Shown piece by piece: positions 53,891-64,000 of a stretch of DNA of 64,000 bases. The notes under the pieces are model-generated. The model was not told the origin of the DNA. It did not search any database and was given only the letters and a program-made list of their open reading frames with translations. The DNA is from Chaenocephalus aceratus. Taxonomy: Eukaryota > Chordata > Actinopteri > Perciformes > Channichthyidae. Position 1 is the stretch's first letter. Each line of letters starts with the position of its first letter. Position numbers and translations under genes: made by a program. The stretch covers positions 1-64,000 of the forward strand of contig JAMFTG010000680.1 in the NCBI GenBank assembly GCA_023974075.1, given 5' to 3'.

Positions 53891-55123
53891 TCAATGTTTT
53901 ACTTCCAATGGCCCTCTCCCCGGAGTGTCTCCGCCTCGCTGTCCTGCAGGTGAGGGATTTGACGGTGAATCCATTTCAGCCTAAACACAACACATTAATC
54001 AATAAATAAACACAATAACACTTCAAGTTAACCAAGGCACAGTTAGCTCTGCGCAGGTCTAAGCTGTGGACCTACACATGTATACTTGAGTAAATATTAA
54101 TATTTAATTTATACTGTGCCACAGCAACGTTTTGCAGCACTCTCAAGGTATAGATCATTGTGGTTGTGTGTAGACGCGGAAGCAGGGAGAGGCATTCACG
54201 TGCCCTGCCCCAAAACATATTGTGACCACTTGTCTGAGGCTATCCACACTAACCAACACAACCACGTCTTCAACTGGATGAATCTGCAGTCGCATAACAT
54301 TTATCAAAAGCACAGACATTCCATTTAATTGAAAGAATTTATTAACTCACACATCAGTCTAACATTTCTTTGTCACGTTTGTAAATACAAGTTGTATTAA
54401 TTCATGTTTTCTTCCCATCGGTTCCCTACCCCCCTTGGTCATACCAAAGAGTTGATGGACCCTTCTTTCGTGCGGAGGACCAAACCCACTGCCATGACAA
54501 CGGGAGGTTTTACTGCCATGCTGCTGAAGTGTATATCTGTTGTCCGTCTGTCCTGCAGTACAGGAAGATACATATTGAAAGATTACATTTTCAGGCATAT
54601 TTCGTTTTCCAAAGGTATAACTTAATGTAGTGGCATTGACCACAAAACAGATGTATTGCAGGTTTTGCTTGTTGTTAAGTTTAGGCAACAACAAAAAGCA
54701 AAGAACCACTGGTATGGACTCTCTTTGCACGGTGTCCGCGGGGTCTTAAAAAGTATTAAAAGTTGATAAATAAACTTAGCAAAAATTAAGGCTATTAAAC
54801 GGCATTTTCCAAGGTATTAAGAACAGACAAGCAACGACAACATGAAACCCTTTAATTTACTGAAACAACGGCCTCGCTCCGCTCTGTGGGGGGGGGGGGG
54901 GGATACAGCAGGAGAACACGCCGTCCACCGGAGAATACACAGAAGGGCAACCATGCTCCGGGGTCTTCTTCGCTGCTTTCGGTGTATTTTGTGGCGGCAG
55001 CAGCGCCACTTACGGGCCTGGCATATGTACTACAGCGTCTCCAGCATTTCCAGCGGTCTAGTGTGAACGGACGCGTTAATGAATCGAATGTGAACGGAAG
55101 ACTTTTTTGCGTTTTACTGTATG
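53891..55123. other. no recognised gene; G run
   Basis: Short frames only. 54888-54902 is a run of 15 G. 54900-54950 shares AGAAGGGCAACCA with the transposase 5' part (50850), so it may be Harbinger-derived. Confidence 0.4.
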
Positions 55124-55471
55124 CGTCCTCGTGGGGCCGGGGTCTAAGCCAAACTATATCCGGTCACAGAGATCTGCTATTTTAAAGTAAGCTCAACACA
55201 TATCGACCCTAAATATAGTCTATATTAAGAACGAGAAAAGTCTGAACATATCGTTTTTTGTAAAGATATGACAAATGTGTGAGGGTGATGACGTCAGAGC
55301 ATCGTCCTCTGTGCCGGGCTTAGCCCCGGACAGCCCCAGCCCAATTTAACCCTGGGTGTTTGTGAGGGAGCTGCTATATGGCATTCCCCTCTACACATAA
55401 ACGTTAGTGGACATCAGTTCGATGCATTACGTTATTTTCAAGACCAGAGTAGTACATGTGTTTATATGTAC

Positions 55472-56338
55472 CTTTGCGTTTGGTTGGTGGAAAGGGAGAC
55501 GAGCGAGGACTGCTGTCCCGATCTGGAGGGGAAAGAGTTGTCCCATCTCTGCCCCTGAAACACACGATTAGTTAGTGAAGCAAATTACAGAAACATTGCA
55601 CACTTATTCACAAGTCCAAACGTTTTCACAGTGGACGAGAACAGCTAGCCAGCTAGCTGTTATTAGCCTGCTCAGGGTCGCCATGCTAACAGTGTTAGCC
55701 AGTTCAGCCTAGCATGGCCAGCTCGATCTCCTGAGCAAATAAAGGTACATCTGAGACCAGTATTGTGCAGATTAAAACAGTGCAGTGCATGTAGTTTATT
55801 TTTACCTTCTTCGTCGTCGAACACTGAATCCGCCATTTCAGCGGCCTCCCACACCAGCGCGCCCGAATCGATTGTCGACGCTGTGCCGGAGAATGAGGGC
55901 CTGTGGCCGAGCAGAGCATCTAATATCTCGTACCATTTGCTCGTCCTCCGGTCGTTACCACTCTTATTATTGTGGTCTTTTTTTGTGTTGTAGTCCTGCC
56001 TGAGCTTCTTTATGTTGTCCCGGCATGAGTTAGCGCTGTGGAAGATTCCCAGGTCGCGTAACTTCAGTGAACAACGGTCGTACAACTTGGCATTGGAAAC
56101 TGCCTTTAGCAGAAGCCGCTGGGTCGCGTCCTCGGAGCGCCGACACATCCTCATCACTCCACCGCTCCGATGACTTCTTTGCAATAATGCTGCCATAACT
56201 GCTTTCATACCTATCGACATTTACAAGTACCAACAGTATCACCTCTTTTTGAGGACTGTCCCAAGCAAGAGGAGCTGCACAGCCGGAAGGTGAAGGGCGA
56301 CACCTCCTGCACATAGCCAAGCAAGGACAAGCAAGCAC
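55472..56338 (-). pseudogene. Myb/SANT-like DNA-binding protein of Harbinger type
   Basis: Minus strand. The trihelix Myb domain begins KKSSERWSDEDVSAL (frame of 56338-56030), shifts frame near 56150 and continues SNAKLYDRCSLKLRDLG, SANSCRDNIKKLRQDYNTKK and RRTSKWYEILDALLGHRPSF, then an acidic tail (VFDDEEG). Exon 1 ends at a donor GAAG|GTAAAA (55805). A second exon, 55554-55472, follows a TTTCAG acceptor with a Ser/Pro-rich stretch ending PPTKRKG at AAAG|GTAC. Such Myb/SANT proteins are the second gene of Harbinger transposons and help load the transposase. It lies outside the right terminal repeat at 55147, so it may belong to another copy. Confidence 0.7.
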
Positions 56339-57144
56339 TCTTCATAAAGTCTATTTTTAGAGTCTTATTCTCAGTAAAGCCTGTTTTCATTTGTCTTGCT
56401 CAATGGCATCTTTCCAACCCCCTTTCCGTCTCGCTCTCCTTTAACTCGTCCAGAGGCGGTTTATATCCTCCACAGGCACAACCGTCTGCGGCCGACCCTC
56501 ACCACACTTGGTTGTCGCTCAGGCACGGACCCATGTTATTATCATCCAGAGCAACATTCGTGCAAAAGGATTGTCACGACCACAAATACACCAGTTTCAC
56601 ATTCGAGCTGCCGAGGGAAGCGCACACCAATCCCTCGTCCTGGCTCAGCGCTGGGTTACGGCGAGCCCGAGCAGGGCTGCTGATACAGATCTGTCAATGG
56701 CGCATGTCTACGGGACAGAGGGTAGCAAGGAGGGAGGGAGAAAGGAGGGTTTACGCTATTGTGGAGAGGCGTGCAGAGCAGGGGCCCCAACATGTTTTAA
56801 GAGTTGATAAAACTCTGGACGTCGACAAATAATAATCTCCAATGTAAACATCCTATGAGAGACTGCTACCCTCAGACTACCTTTTTTTGGAACCGAGACC
56901 AAGCAGAATTATTGTCTTTAAGAATACGGTCATCAATGGCAGAGTCCAGTAATATTCCACACGGGGGGAGGGGCTTGTCCCCGAGTCAATCCGTCAGGAC
57001 TCGCTGCCTCGTCCTCCTCGGCGTCACTCCTCCACTCTGCAACACTGATGCTGCGGGGGAGAGAGAGAGAAAGCCCTCAGTGGCCCAGACGCCACACAGA
57101 CAGACAGCTGGGTTAGCCGGGTGACTTCCCTTCACTTCAATAGA
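56339..57144. other. gene-free stretch
   Basis: Short frames on the plus strand; nothing recognised. Confidence 0.45.
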
Positions 57145-58265
57145 GTCTGTCTGCAGACCGCAGCAAGGAGGCGTTTCCTATAGGGGCGCTTCCTATAGTG
57201 AACGACGGGAGCCGGCTCTCGCCCGCGAACGAGCCGTTTTTTGTTTTGTTTTTGCGGAGGGATCTAGATCGGCATGAAGGCACATTATGCAATGTGCAAT
57301 GTGGACATTATCCCGCTTATTACACACGGCCACATTCTCAACAAAGTAACGACATGACTCCCAATAATAATTGAAATGCTTTTATGGATTTAGAAAAATA
57401 TTTTATTGATTTAAAAAATAGTTTTTTGTATTGATTTAAATGTACATGCATCCGCTAAGAAAAGTAGTCCGTTGTTACTGTTTGAACTAACGTAGCAACG
57501 GCAGGAACTGCTTCTATAGCGTTTTTGAGGAGCTTTTTGATTACAGATTTGAAAACATCGTTGCTTGCTTTAAAAGTAGCACGATTCATTATGTCAAACC
57601 TTGAAAGATATCCCTGCCCTAATGCCAAAAGGAACTGCACACTGAATATATGTCGCCGTAGCTATGATGTCTATGTCTGGACCGCTGAGTTGATCTCAAA
57701 GCACGCTCCCCTCTCCTGCAGGGAGAAAACCTATATTTATATACTTTATATAGGTTGATACAGTAGCCCCTTTTTTAAATAGTTTTTATAGGTGTTGCCA
57801 TTTGTTTTGTGTAGCGTGGTTCTACAAGCAAGTCAAGGCATCACTGGGTGGTATCAGAGAGTTACACGGGTCTGTGAATGCAATGAAAACAATTGGCCAC
57901 AGCAAATCATTTATATTAAACATGTAATTTTTACATTTGAATACTTCAGTACAAAGGATGTCTTGAATAATTTAAGTGATATATGTGTACACATATAAAT
58001 CATTAGTCAACACAGCGCTACATTTGATTTAATTAAAAGGTATAATATGTGGTAAACTGAAGAGCCCTTTGGGAGCCGAAAGAGCCGGCTCTTCTTGGTG
58101 AGCCAAATGATCCGGCTCAGCAAGAAGAGCCGGAATTCCCATCACGAGAACAATGACTTCTTCTGCGAGGATTTATAAAAGCAGCTGGATAAAAAAAGTT
58201 AGGAAACGCCCCTATAGGAAACGCCCCTATAGGAAACGCCTCCTTGCTGCAGTCTGCAGACAGAC
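57145..58265. mobile_element. foldback-type element with 54-bp inverted repeats
   Basis: 57145-57198 and 58212-58265 are inverted with 52 of 54 positions matching (GTCTGTCTGCAGAC...CTATAG). Inside are GAGCCGGCTC motifs near both arms and, at 57300-57700, a copy of the repeat family seen at 3.9-4.07 kb, which may be an insertion. No transposase was found. The 2/54 divergence of the arms suggests a fairly recent element or an inverted duplication. Confidence 0.8.
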
Positions 58266-58753
58266 CCATCTCCTTTACTTGGCTGTTTTCAAGCGTTGCA
58301 TGTGGTCTCCCCCGGTCCGGTTGCTCCCAGCGTCTCTGCCGTCTTTCCTTTCTCTTCGTTCCTCCGTTTTCTCGTTCGTTCCTCTCCTTGGACCTCCTCC
58401 CGTTCAGCTGTGTCTGATTGCTTAAAAACAAAATCCCGTTCACTATCGGCCAATCATGCGCCATGGGGGGGGTTTGTCCAGTCAGACGCAGCCGGTTTCA
58501 ATAATGACAATAAATGTAAATCCCAAGAAATAAACCAACAAGACTCACAGGTGAAACCCTGCATTAAAAACCACAGCACACGTTAAAAAACATGCAATGA
58601 TCCCGATACAATCACACCTTGTGTTGATTAAAACCAAACTTAAATAAATAATTAAAACATGCACATGTTGGGATTCCAGGCCAAGAGAATACTGCCACTC
58701 CGACACGTACAGGAGGCCAAGAACGAATACAAAGAGCTTCCAGGTGACATCCC
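58266..58753. other. no recognised gene
   Basis: Pyrimidine-rich, with a short plus-strand frame without motifs. Confidence 0.4.
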
Positions 58754-59085
58754 TCAAGCTTGTGTCGAGTAAAGGTGTGAACTTCTGTTGGGTTTCTTAT
58801 CCTCGGCTAGCTGGAAGGACGTGGCGGACATCTTGGCCTGGGAGTAGGAGGGCAGGGAGAGGAGCTCAGAGCGGCCGCTCTTCACTGAGCGGAACGGGTA
58901 GAACAGGTTGGACTTGGAGACCCTGGGCACTACGTGTGTTTCTGATGAGTCAGCACAGATGCAGCAGCAGAAGAGCAGCGCTAGCAGATAACAGCATTTA
59001 TGCTCCAGAGGCCTGCGGCTCTGCCAACAAGCCTTCCTCTCGCTGGCCTCATCCTCTCCCAGCTGGGCTTCGTTCACATCCCCTC
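58754..59085 (-). CDS. unidentified exon-like ORF
   Basis: About 110 minus-strand codons stay open from an AG near 59086 (TTGACTAG) to a stop at 58754. The sequence is DVNEAQLGEDEASERKA..., a Cys/Leu-rich hydrophobic stretch (CCYLLALLFCCCIC, possible membrane segment or signal anchor), then SNLFYPFRSVKSGRSELL and LPSYSQAKMSATSFQLAED. Base composition and the lack of breaks are unlike the surrounding transposons, so this may be a real host exon or a young gene fragment. I do not recognise the protein. No further exons were found in the window. Confidence 0.35.
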
Positions 59086-59366
59086 TCTAGTCAAGGTAAT
59101 ATATAATAATAATATAATGTAATATATCTTGGTTGAAAACAGGACAGTATAACCACTGATAAAGCCTCACACCTTGATCAAGCCTATTCCCGAAAAGGAC
59201 TTGTTGAAACTGTTAGACTAGCACTCAACCCTCTTCATTTACTCGGTGCTAAACTGACTCGCTATGTCTCATAGATCTTAACAGCTTTAAACCGTTACAT
59301 GGGCATCAATACCCTTACGTTTACAGGCAACACTACAAACGTAACAAGAGACACCTCCATGAAAAC
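59086..59366. other. gene-free stretch
   Basis: Nothing recognised. Confidence 0.4.
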
Positions 59367-59726
59367 TGGGGCTGCAACAAACGACTAATTTGATAATCGA
59401 TTATTCTATCGATTACTGAAACGATTATTCGGACTATTACTTGCGCAATTTCTCAAATTCTCTTATTTAGCCATCAACTTTTACATTTAGGTTTGAGGTT
59501 GTTTTAGGCATGTGGAAACTAACAATGAAGACAACAGACAAATACTTGATTCAAAAATACATATTTATTAAACTTTCTGCTGAAATATATAAAATGATAA
59601 ATAAAAAATCTGTCCGTCAACATTTTTAAACCAAGGACAGCAGCAATATAAAATAAAAACTACAGCAGTTTCCCTTAGTCAAATAAAAAAACTATTTCAA
59701 CTTAAAAGGGATGAACACTCTGGCAT

Positions 59727-59954
59727 CTAGGCTATAGGATTATTCTGGGTTGAAATGGAGGAAAGTCGGCACCTCCACGTGATCTCGGGAGAGGCTCTTC
59801 TGAGAGCAGATATGCCCGCCAGAGAAGATTCGCTCAGACGGGGTTGATGTTGCAGGAATGCAAAGGAAAGATCTTGCCAGCTTTGACAATACAGGGAAAC
59901 GCCCCTTATTGTCCCTCCACCATTTGGACACACACACATTAAATGTTTTCCCAA
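59727..59954 (-). pseudogene. hAT transposase dimerisation (C-terminal) part
   Basis: Minus strand: VSKWWRDNKGRFPVLSKLAR, SFLCIPATSTPSERIFSGG, SQKSLSRDHVEVPTFLHFNP, stop. The W-W...P.L..LA...L.IPATS.PSER.FS pattern is the hAT C-terminal dimerisation domain. It is open to its natural stop. Confidence 0.85.
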
Positions 59955-60460
59955 TTATCCGGTGTTCTCTCGATCAATTACATCTCCAGCTCTATACTGC
60001 AACCATACAACGTGTACAGATAGTTAGCCCCGCGGCCTCCTGCCTGTCATCTCTCCCAACAGCGCTCTTATTGTTGTGAGACTGCCGGGGGCGGGGCAGA
60101 CGCAACGTCTTGCAAGAAACAGCATCTCAGGGCTTCTAAATATTCAACAACCTATTAATGATGCATAGTTACCCACTTAACGGGAAGAAACTCAGCTATT
60201 GTAAGACGTGCTAACTGCTAATGTAGCGTTAGCTCGGTGCTAATTCAGCACATAACTGGCAAAAGCGTTCTTTTCTACTTCAAACTCACTGAACTAGCAG
60301 CCAGGAAAGAGCAAGAAAACAACTTCCCTTTACAGAGCCATATATATATATATATAAATACGTCTTGCCTGCTGTTTTGTGATCAGAACTAAAGTTGTGT
60401 TCAAGGACATGCAATTTAAACATTGGCTAGCTAGCTAGCTAGCTAGGTTAGTTGACTTAC

Positions 60461-60651
60461 CGAGTGGAGTCATCTTCCAGAACTCCGACATGCTTTCTTT
60501 TGAGATGTTCCATCATTGATGAAGTGCTCCCATGCCAGGATAGATCGCCTTTGCAAATGTTGCACTTAACAACCGTTTTCACATCGTCACGTTTGAAATG
60601 ATCCCACACGTTTGAGGTTTTCGTTTTAGGTGTTGCCATTACGCTTCTTGT
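60461..60651 (-). pseudogene. BED zinc-finger exon of the hAT element
   Basis: Minus strand: ATPKTKTSNVWDHFKRDD, VVKCNICKGDLSWHG, SSMMEHLKRKHVGVLEDDST, ending at a donor (CTCG|GTAAGT, 60460). W-x2-F, C-x2-C and H-x4-H are all present, so this BED finger looks intact. The catalytic exon that should follow is deleted. Confidence 0.85.
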
Positions 60652-60742
60652 TCTCTCTATGCGGGCCATTCCGCTTATCAAACTCCAGTATATTAATATC
60701 TACATGTAAGCGCGTAAAACACACGTGATGACGTCACCACGA

Positions 60743-60783
60743 ATCGACGACCAAATTAGTTGGCAACTAATTTGGTCGTCGAT
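60743..60783. repeat. perfect 20-bp palindrome
   Basis: 60743-60762 and 60764-60783 are perfectly inverted around one base, near the right end of the hAT element. It may be a sub-terminal transposase binding site or a partial copy of another terminus. Confidence 0.9.
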
Positions 60784-60800
60784 TTTCATCAATTTTAACC

Positions 60801-60995
60801 CGCTGACCGCCATCACACACAAATCTAACATGTCCGAGATAAACTATCGAATAATTCGATATAACAGGCTTCTCCTTACCGCGTGGATTTGAGCTCTTTG
60901 TGTGTCGAACGGATGCCAGCGTCTCCGGCGAACAGCTGGCTCTGTTGTCTCTCCGGCACAGCGGAAATCCACGTCTGGGGCACCAATTATTAGCT
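60801..60995 (-). mobile_element. leader of an LTR retroelement with a primer-binding-like site
   Basis: Directly inside the LTR that ends at 60996 (minus orientation). Ten bases after the LTR the minus strand reads TGGTGCCCCAGACGTGG (about 60970-60986), the place and TGG start expected for a tRNA primer-binding site. No gag or pol follows; the leader is cut by the hAT element. Confidence 0.5.
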
Positions 60996-61727
60996 TGTTC
61001 GTTATTCTCGCGTCCCGGAGAGAAGCTTTAAAAGTAAGGAGACCAATGGAGTCTCTGAGAAGGTTCAAATGGGTACTTTAATTAAAATGGCGCGGGTAAT
61101 GTTACAAGCAGAAGAGGCTCCACACACTCCGTCACCTGACTATATATCTCATTTGGCTCCTCCTCTTCAATGGCGGCTGTGGCGTAATCTTCCGCCCTCC
61201 TTTCACCAATATCCGATATCGCACATCACAGGGGATTTTGACATTGTACATTCAATACATAACTAAACACGCCTTTTCTCCTCTCTCTTTCATGACTTTT
61301 CATTTATTGCATTTTAACGGCTCTAATCAATACTTTAATAATACTGGAAATACTTTAAGGCAGTTATCATTTACGGTAGTCCCGGATGTTGTCACATGCT
61401 ACCCATGTCTGTAAACAAACGTATTCAAATAAACTGTACCTTCATTTAATATTCAGCAATAATAATATCTCAACGTCTATAGTGTAGTGTTGAAATCAGT
61501 AGGTTTCGGTGTGCAACACTCGTGTCATATCGCTACTAAATTCACCTCTATAGGAAATGGTATATTAGCCACATGCTAATGCTAACCGGAGATGAAGGAT
61601 TTTCAGAATAAAAGCTTGACATCAGAGATTGTGCGCGAGAACTTCTGGTTTTTCAGAATAAAACATTTAAACTGACGGTATGTTGAATCAAAAGTATGCC
61701 ATCAAACATTGATTTTAATTTCTAACA
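60996..61727 (-). mobile_element. LTR (family L2-LTR), minus copy
   Basis: 732 bp, reverse-complement match of 37184-37941 along its length, from TGTTAG... to ...GAACA. TATA candidate GAGATATATAG near 61140. Unlike the plus copy it keeps the adjoining leader, so it is a 5' LTR of a truncated element. Confidence 0.75.
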
Positions 61728-63009
61728 CCAGCCAATGTTAGAAAGGTCAAAGCACATATCTTAGCAAGAGAAACGGTAAAATTAAAAACCTGCCGGTCAA
61801 ATGTCCGGTAATAAATAGGAATGCGCAGATCAATCGGCCGCCGATATTATCTCTTAATAGTTTGATTGGTGCTAGACCTAACACAATGAACTATGTGATC
61901 TACCTCTGGAACAACCTCAGCTGGTTATAAAATATGTTTATTCTTCACTTTACTGGATAGCTGCATGAGTCTGATACGGAAGAGAGAGCAGAGAGGCTCC
62001 GTGTATTTCTCCCGTCTTATTACTCAGTTAATGTAAACCTTTGAATAATGTAGTTCATCTGCTTTGAGTAGTGAGAAGAGAATTAAATTAACATATTATA
62101 GCAGGAGGTTTTAATACAGTGTACTTTTGGTATATTCATTTTTAATGTCTCCTGATATATAAGAAGTGTGTTTTTATATATTCATGTGTGTACTTAATTA
62201 CTTTGCATTTAATAGTAGCAGTTTATATGAACAAGAAGCGGAGAGATGAGAAGTGAAAACTTCCCTGTCAGGAGAAGGAGACATATATACTTACATATAC
62301 TGATGTATGCTATAGGCAGCAGATGTGTGTGTGTGTGTGTTGCAGTAGTCATCTGGCGTATCATAACTGCTCAATTATACTGGTGCTTGTGTTTTTATTG
62401 ATTCTTTCCGTTTCATTCTTTCATGTTGGAGTACTAAAAGTGCCACCACATTGTGCAGTAGTTGGCTTAAATGTGATTGATTGTGTGAAATGAGGAGCAG
62501 GTTTGCATGGCAGGGAGGCTAAAGATGTGGGTGAGAGGAAACATTCCTATCTAAACGCAGGATCGTCAAGTAGCTGGAACGATACAGGTCTAAAATATGT
62601 GTGTTTGATTACTTTGTATCAATAATAGCAGTCTGTTAAAGAGAAGCTGGAAATATGAGAGTGGAAATGCGTTAGAAGTGGAGATGTGAGCAGGGGAATG
62701 TCCTATTTGAAGCTAGGTCAGATCTCTGGAATGAGTGCGTTCTCTGTATATGTTTATGTAGGGTTCTGCTGTTTGAGAGCAGAGGTAATATTTTCCGTGT
62801 TATTAACATGTATGACTTGTATTAGTCAACTATAACCAAACTATATCTTGGGCATATCTTTAAGATACCAAACGTATGTGAGACGTGTGTATATGAACTA
62901 ATAGAGAGAGGGAAGTCTCTGCAAAGTGTGTGGAGGTTTCCACAAGATGACGAGCGTGTTATTCAGAGCAGGTTCGTGCCGGACTCCCAATGCGTCCGTT
63001 TTACCTTAA
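61728..63009. other. gene-free stretch
   Basis: (TG)n at 62323-62341. 62190-62260 and 62590-62660 share a diverged direct repeat (GATTACTTTG, AATAATAGCAGT). Near 61790 a short piece has CCGGTCAAA motifs like the MITE at 44250. No gene. Confidence 0.45.
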
Positions 63010-63379
63010 ATGGGAAAAGACTCTTGTTTCTGTGGGTCCCCGGCTGGCTCGCGCTGATTCGCTGCGACACAGCATCTGTTGCATCTCCCAATGAGATGAC
63101 CTGAAAAGATGACCAGCTGACCCTCCTGTTTCATTCTTGTATGAAAGCCTGTTCGGCCTCGGGTTCGCTCTCTTTCCTGCTGCCGTCAAGATGATACGTT
63201 CTCCCGGCATTAGGACCAGAGCAGGGGAGGCCTGACCCCTTTGAGAAGTGTATTGCATTATTACCGTTTATCATTAAAACGGATTATGGTTTAACCCTCG
63301 TCCTGGTTGTTTTGAGGTTTCCTTCTTTTAAAGCCAACTCATATAGGATCGGCGCGGAGCAGAGATCGAATCTCCAACA
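63010..63379 (+). mobile_element. LTR (family L1), plus copy
   Basis: Matches 34019-34372 in reverse complement, ends TCTCCAACA. Shared blocks include GGCTCGCGCTGATTCG and AGGACCAGAGCAGGGG. TTTATCATTAAAACGG near 63270 may be the polyadenylation region. Its 5' boundary is uncertain and no coding sequence follows within the window. Confidence 0.6.
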
Positions 63380-64000
63380 GTAGTTTGTTTGAATGTAATA
63401 ATTATCATTTATTGAAAAATGAATCTGAACTTTTCGATCTGTTATAAACTGCAGCGATATAAAAACGAGCTTTAAACATCAGCATATCCGGTCGGGAACT
63501 CTACTACACAATTCTTTATTATGATTATTGAAACATGACCGGTAAGTTTCAAATTTGTCCCGGCAACGAAATAAAAAAGTGATTTTAGTTTTTTCAAAGG
63601 TAAAAACGTTCATGATGCAGGCGATGCCAGTCGTCTGACAGATTGAAGAAAGAGACAAGAAAACGTTAATTACGTCACAATTAAATAAGTTCTCACGGTA
63701 GCACAGATAAGTGCGAGCGAAGTATTTGAACATATACATGTAACGAATAGGAACCCGTAATAAATACAAAGTAAATATATATTTCATGGTCTTATTAGAA
63801 ATGACTGCAAATGCGATGCAGAAATATTCATTGGGCGACATTTTCCTTTGCCAAATCCGTCTGCATCTTAGTGTATTCCCCCTCCCATTCTTTTAACTGC
63901 TGTCACTCCTCCTCCGACATCTACAGTTAACTCACACACTGTAATACATTTATTTTCACAGTATCATTCAAAACCCAAGGGACCATGACAGACATTTAAT
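63380..64000. other. gene-free stretch to the window end
   Basis: Nothing recognised; one short minus-strand frame at 63479-63841 without motifs. Confidence 0.45.

Larger units (their letters stand above)
50408..55147 (+). mobile_element. PIF/Harbinger element (or two overlapping copies)
   Basis: Terminal repeats at 50408-50431 (TTAGGCTGCGG...) and 55124-55147 are inverted with about 20 of 24 matches, ending in CACGAGGACG/CGTCCTCGTG. The TTA/TAA borders fit the 3-bp TWA target of PIF/Harbinger. The transposase is at the left. A second fragment (52985-53100) resembles the 3' flank of the transposase (51818-51930), and unrelated repeats fill 53400-53900, so the interior has been rearranged. 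Confidence 0.65.
59367..60800 (-). mobile_element. hAT element, internally deleted
   Basis: The left end GGGGCTGCAACAAACGACTA is one of the commonest fish hAT termini; just inside, AATCGATTATTCTATCGATT is palindromic. The right side near 60740-60783 has a perfect 20-bp palindrome of the related motif GACGACCAAATTAGTTG. Between them are only the first and last parts of a transposase gene on the minus strand, so about two thirds of the gene is missing. Confidence 0.75.

Overview
The window reads as nuclear DNA of a ray-finned fish, probably a perch-like teleost. The evidence is the content: Rex1/CR1-like and L2 LINEs, many hAT elements and hAT MITEs, a PIF/Harbinger element, tRNA-derived SINE sequence, a fish-type TRIM (RING/B-box/PRY-SPRY) relic, long CA microsatellites and many minisatellites. 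There is no bacterial-style operon and no intact host gene. Nearly every coding stretch is a transposable-element gene or a broken multi-copy gene, so this is a repeat-dense, gene-poor interval where insertions land inside earlier insertions.

Layout. 1-5.7 kb: MITEs, a dispersed repeat, inverted-repeat elements and a CA tract. 5.7-15.8 kb: a compound locus. An old Rex1 3' end (minus) carries a minisatellite in its coding part and a hAT MITE. Beside it lies a near-complete Rex1/CR1-like LINE (plus, 7.73-15.65 kb) with an NPGP (2A-like) motif, and this LINE is split by a second, unrelated LINE (minus, 9.05-12.85 kb). The reverse transcriptase of the second LINE contains 35 tandem copies of a 30-bp unit. 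16.4-18.7 kb: a hAT element with visible target-site duplication and a hAT remnant split by a LINE tail. 20.8-21.9 kb: a ~147-bp satellite whose every unit holds an RFX X-box-like palindrome. 22.3-23.9 kb: TRIM pseudogene. 24-26.2 kb: hairpins and more satellite.

26.3-29.6 kb is a second copy of the 5.7-15.8 kb block. It lacks the two LINEs but has its own L2 insertion, which lets insertions be ordered. 30-36.5 kb: coding relics, a SINE, a Rex1-like RT pseudogene, a SAMD3-like relic, an LTR and a P2X7-C-domain-like relic. 37-39.4 kb: two LTRs flanking a CCAAT/TATA-bearing minisatellite. 43-46 kb: a zinc-finger-like relic split by two hAT elements, each with an 8-bp target duplication. 46-56.3 kb: hAT transposase relic, gypsy-like gag with LTR, PIF/Harbinger transposase lacking two catalytic Asp regions, and a Myb/SANT gene of Harbinger type. 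57-64 kb: a foldback element, an unidentified exon-like ORF, an internally deleted hAT with BED and dimerisation ends, an LTR with leader, and a further LTR.

The genes do not form a pathway; the story is insertion history. Four minisatellites appear to have arisen inside transposon or gene-relic sequence. All family names come from recalled protein motifs without a database search.
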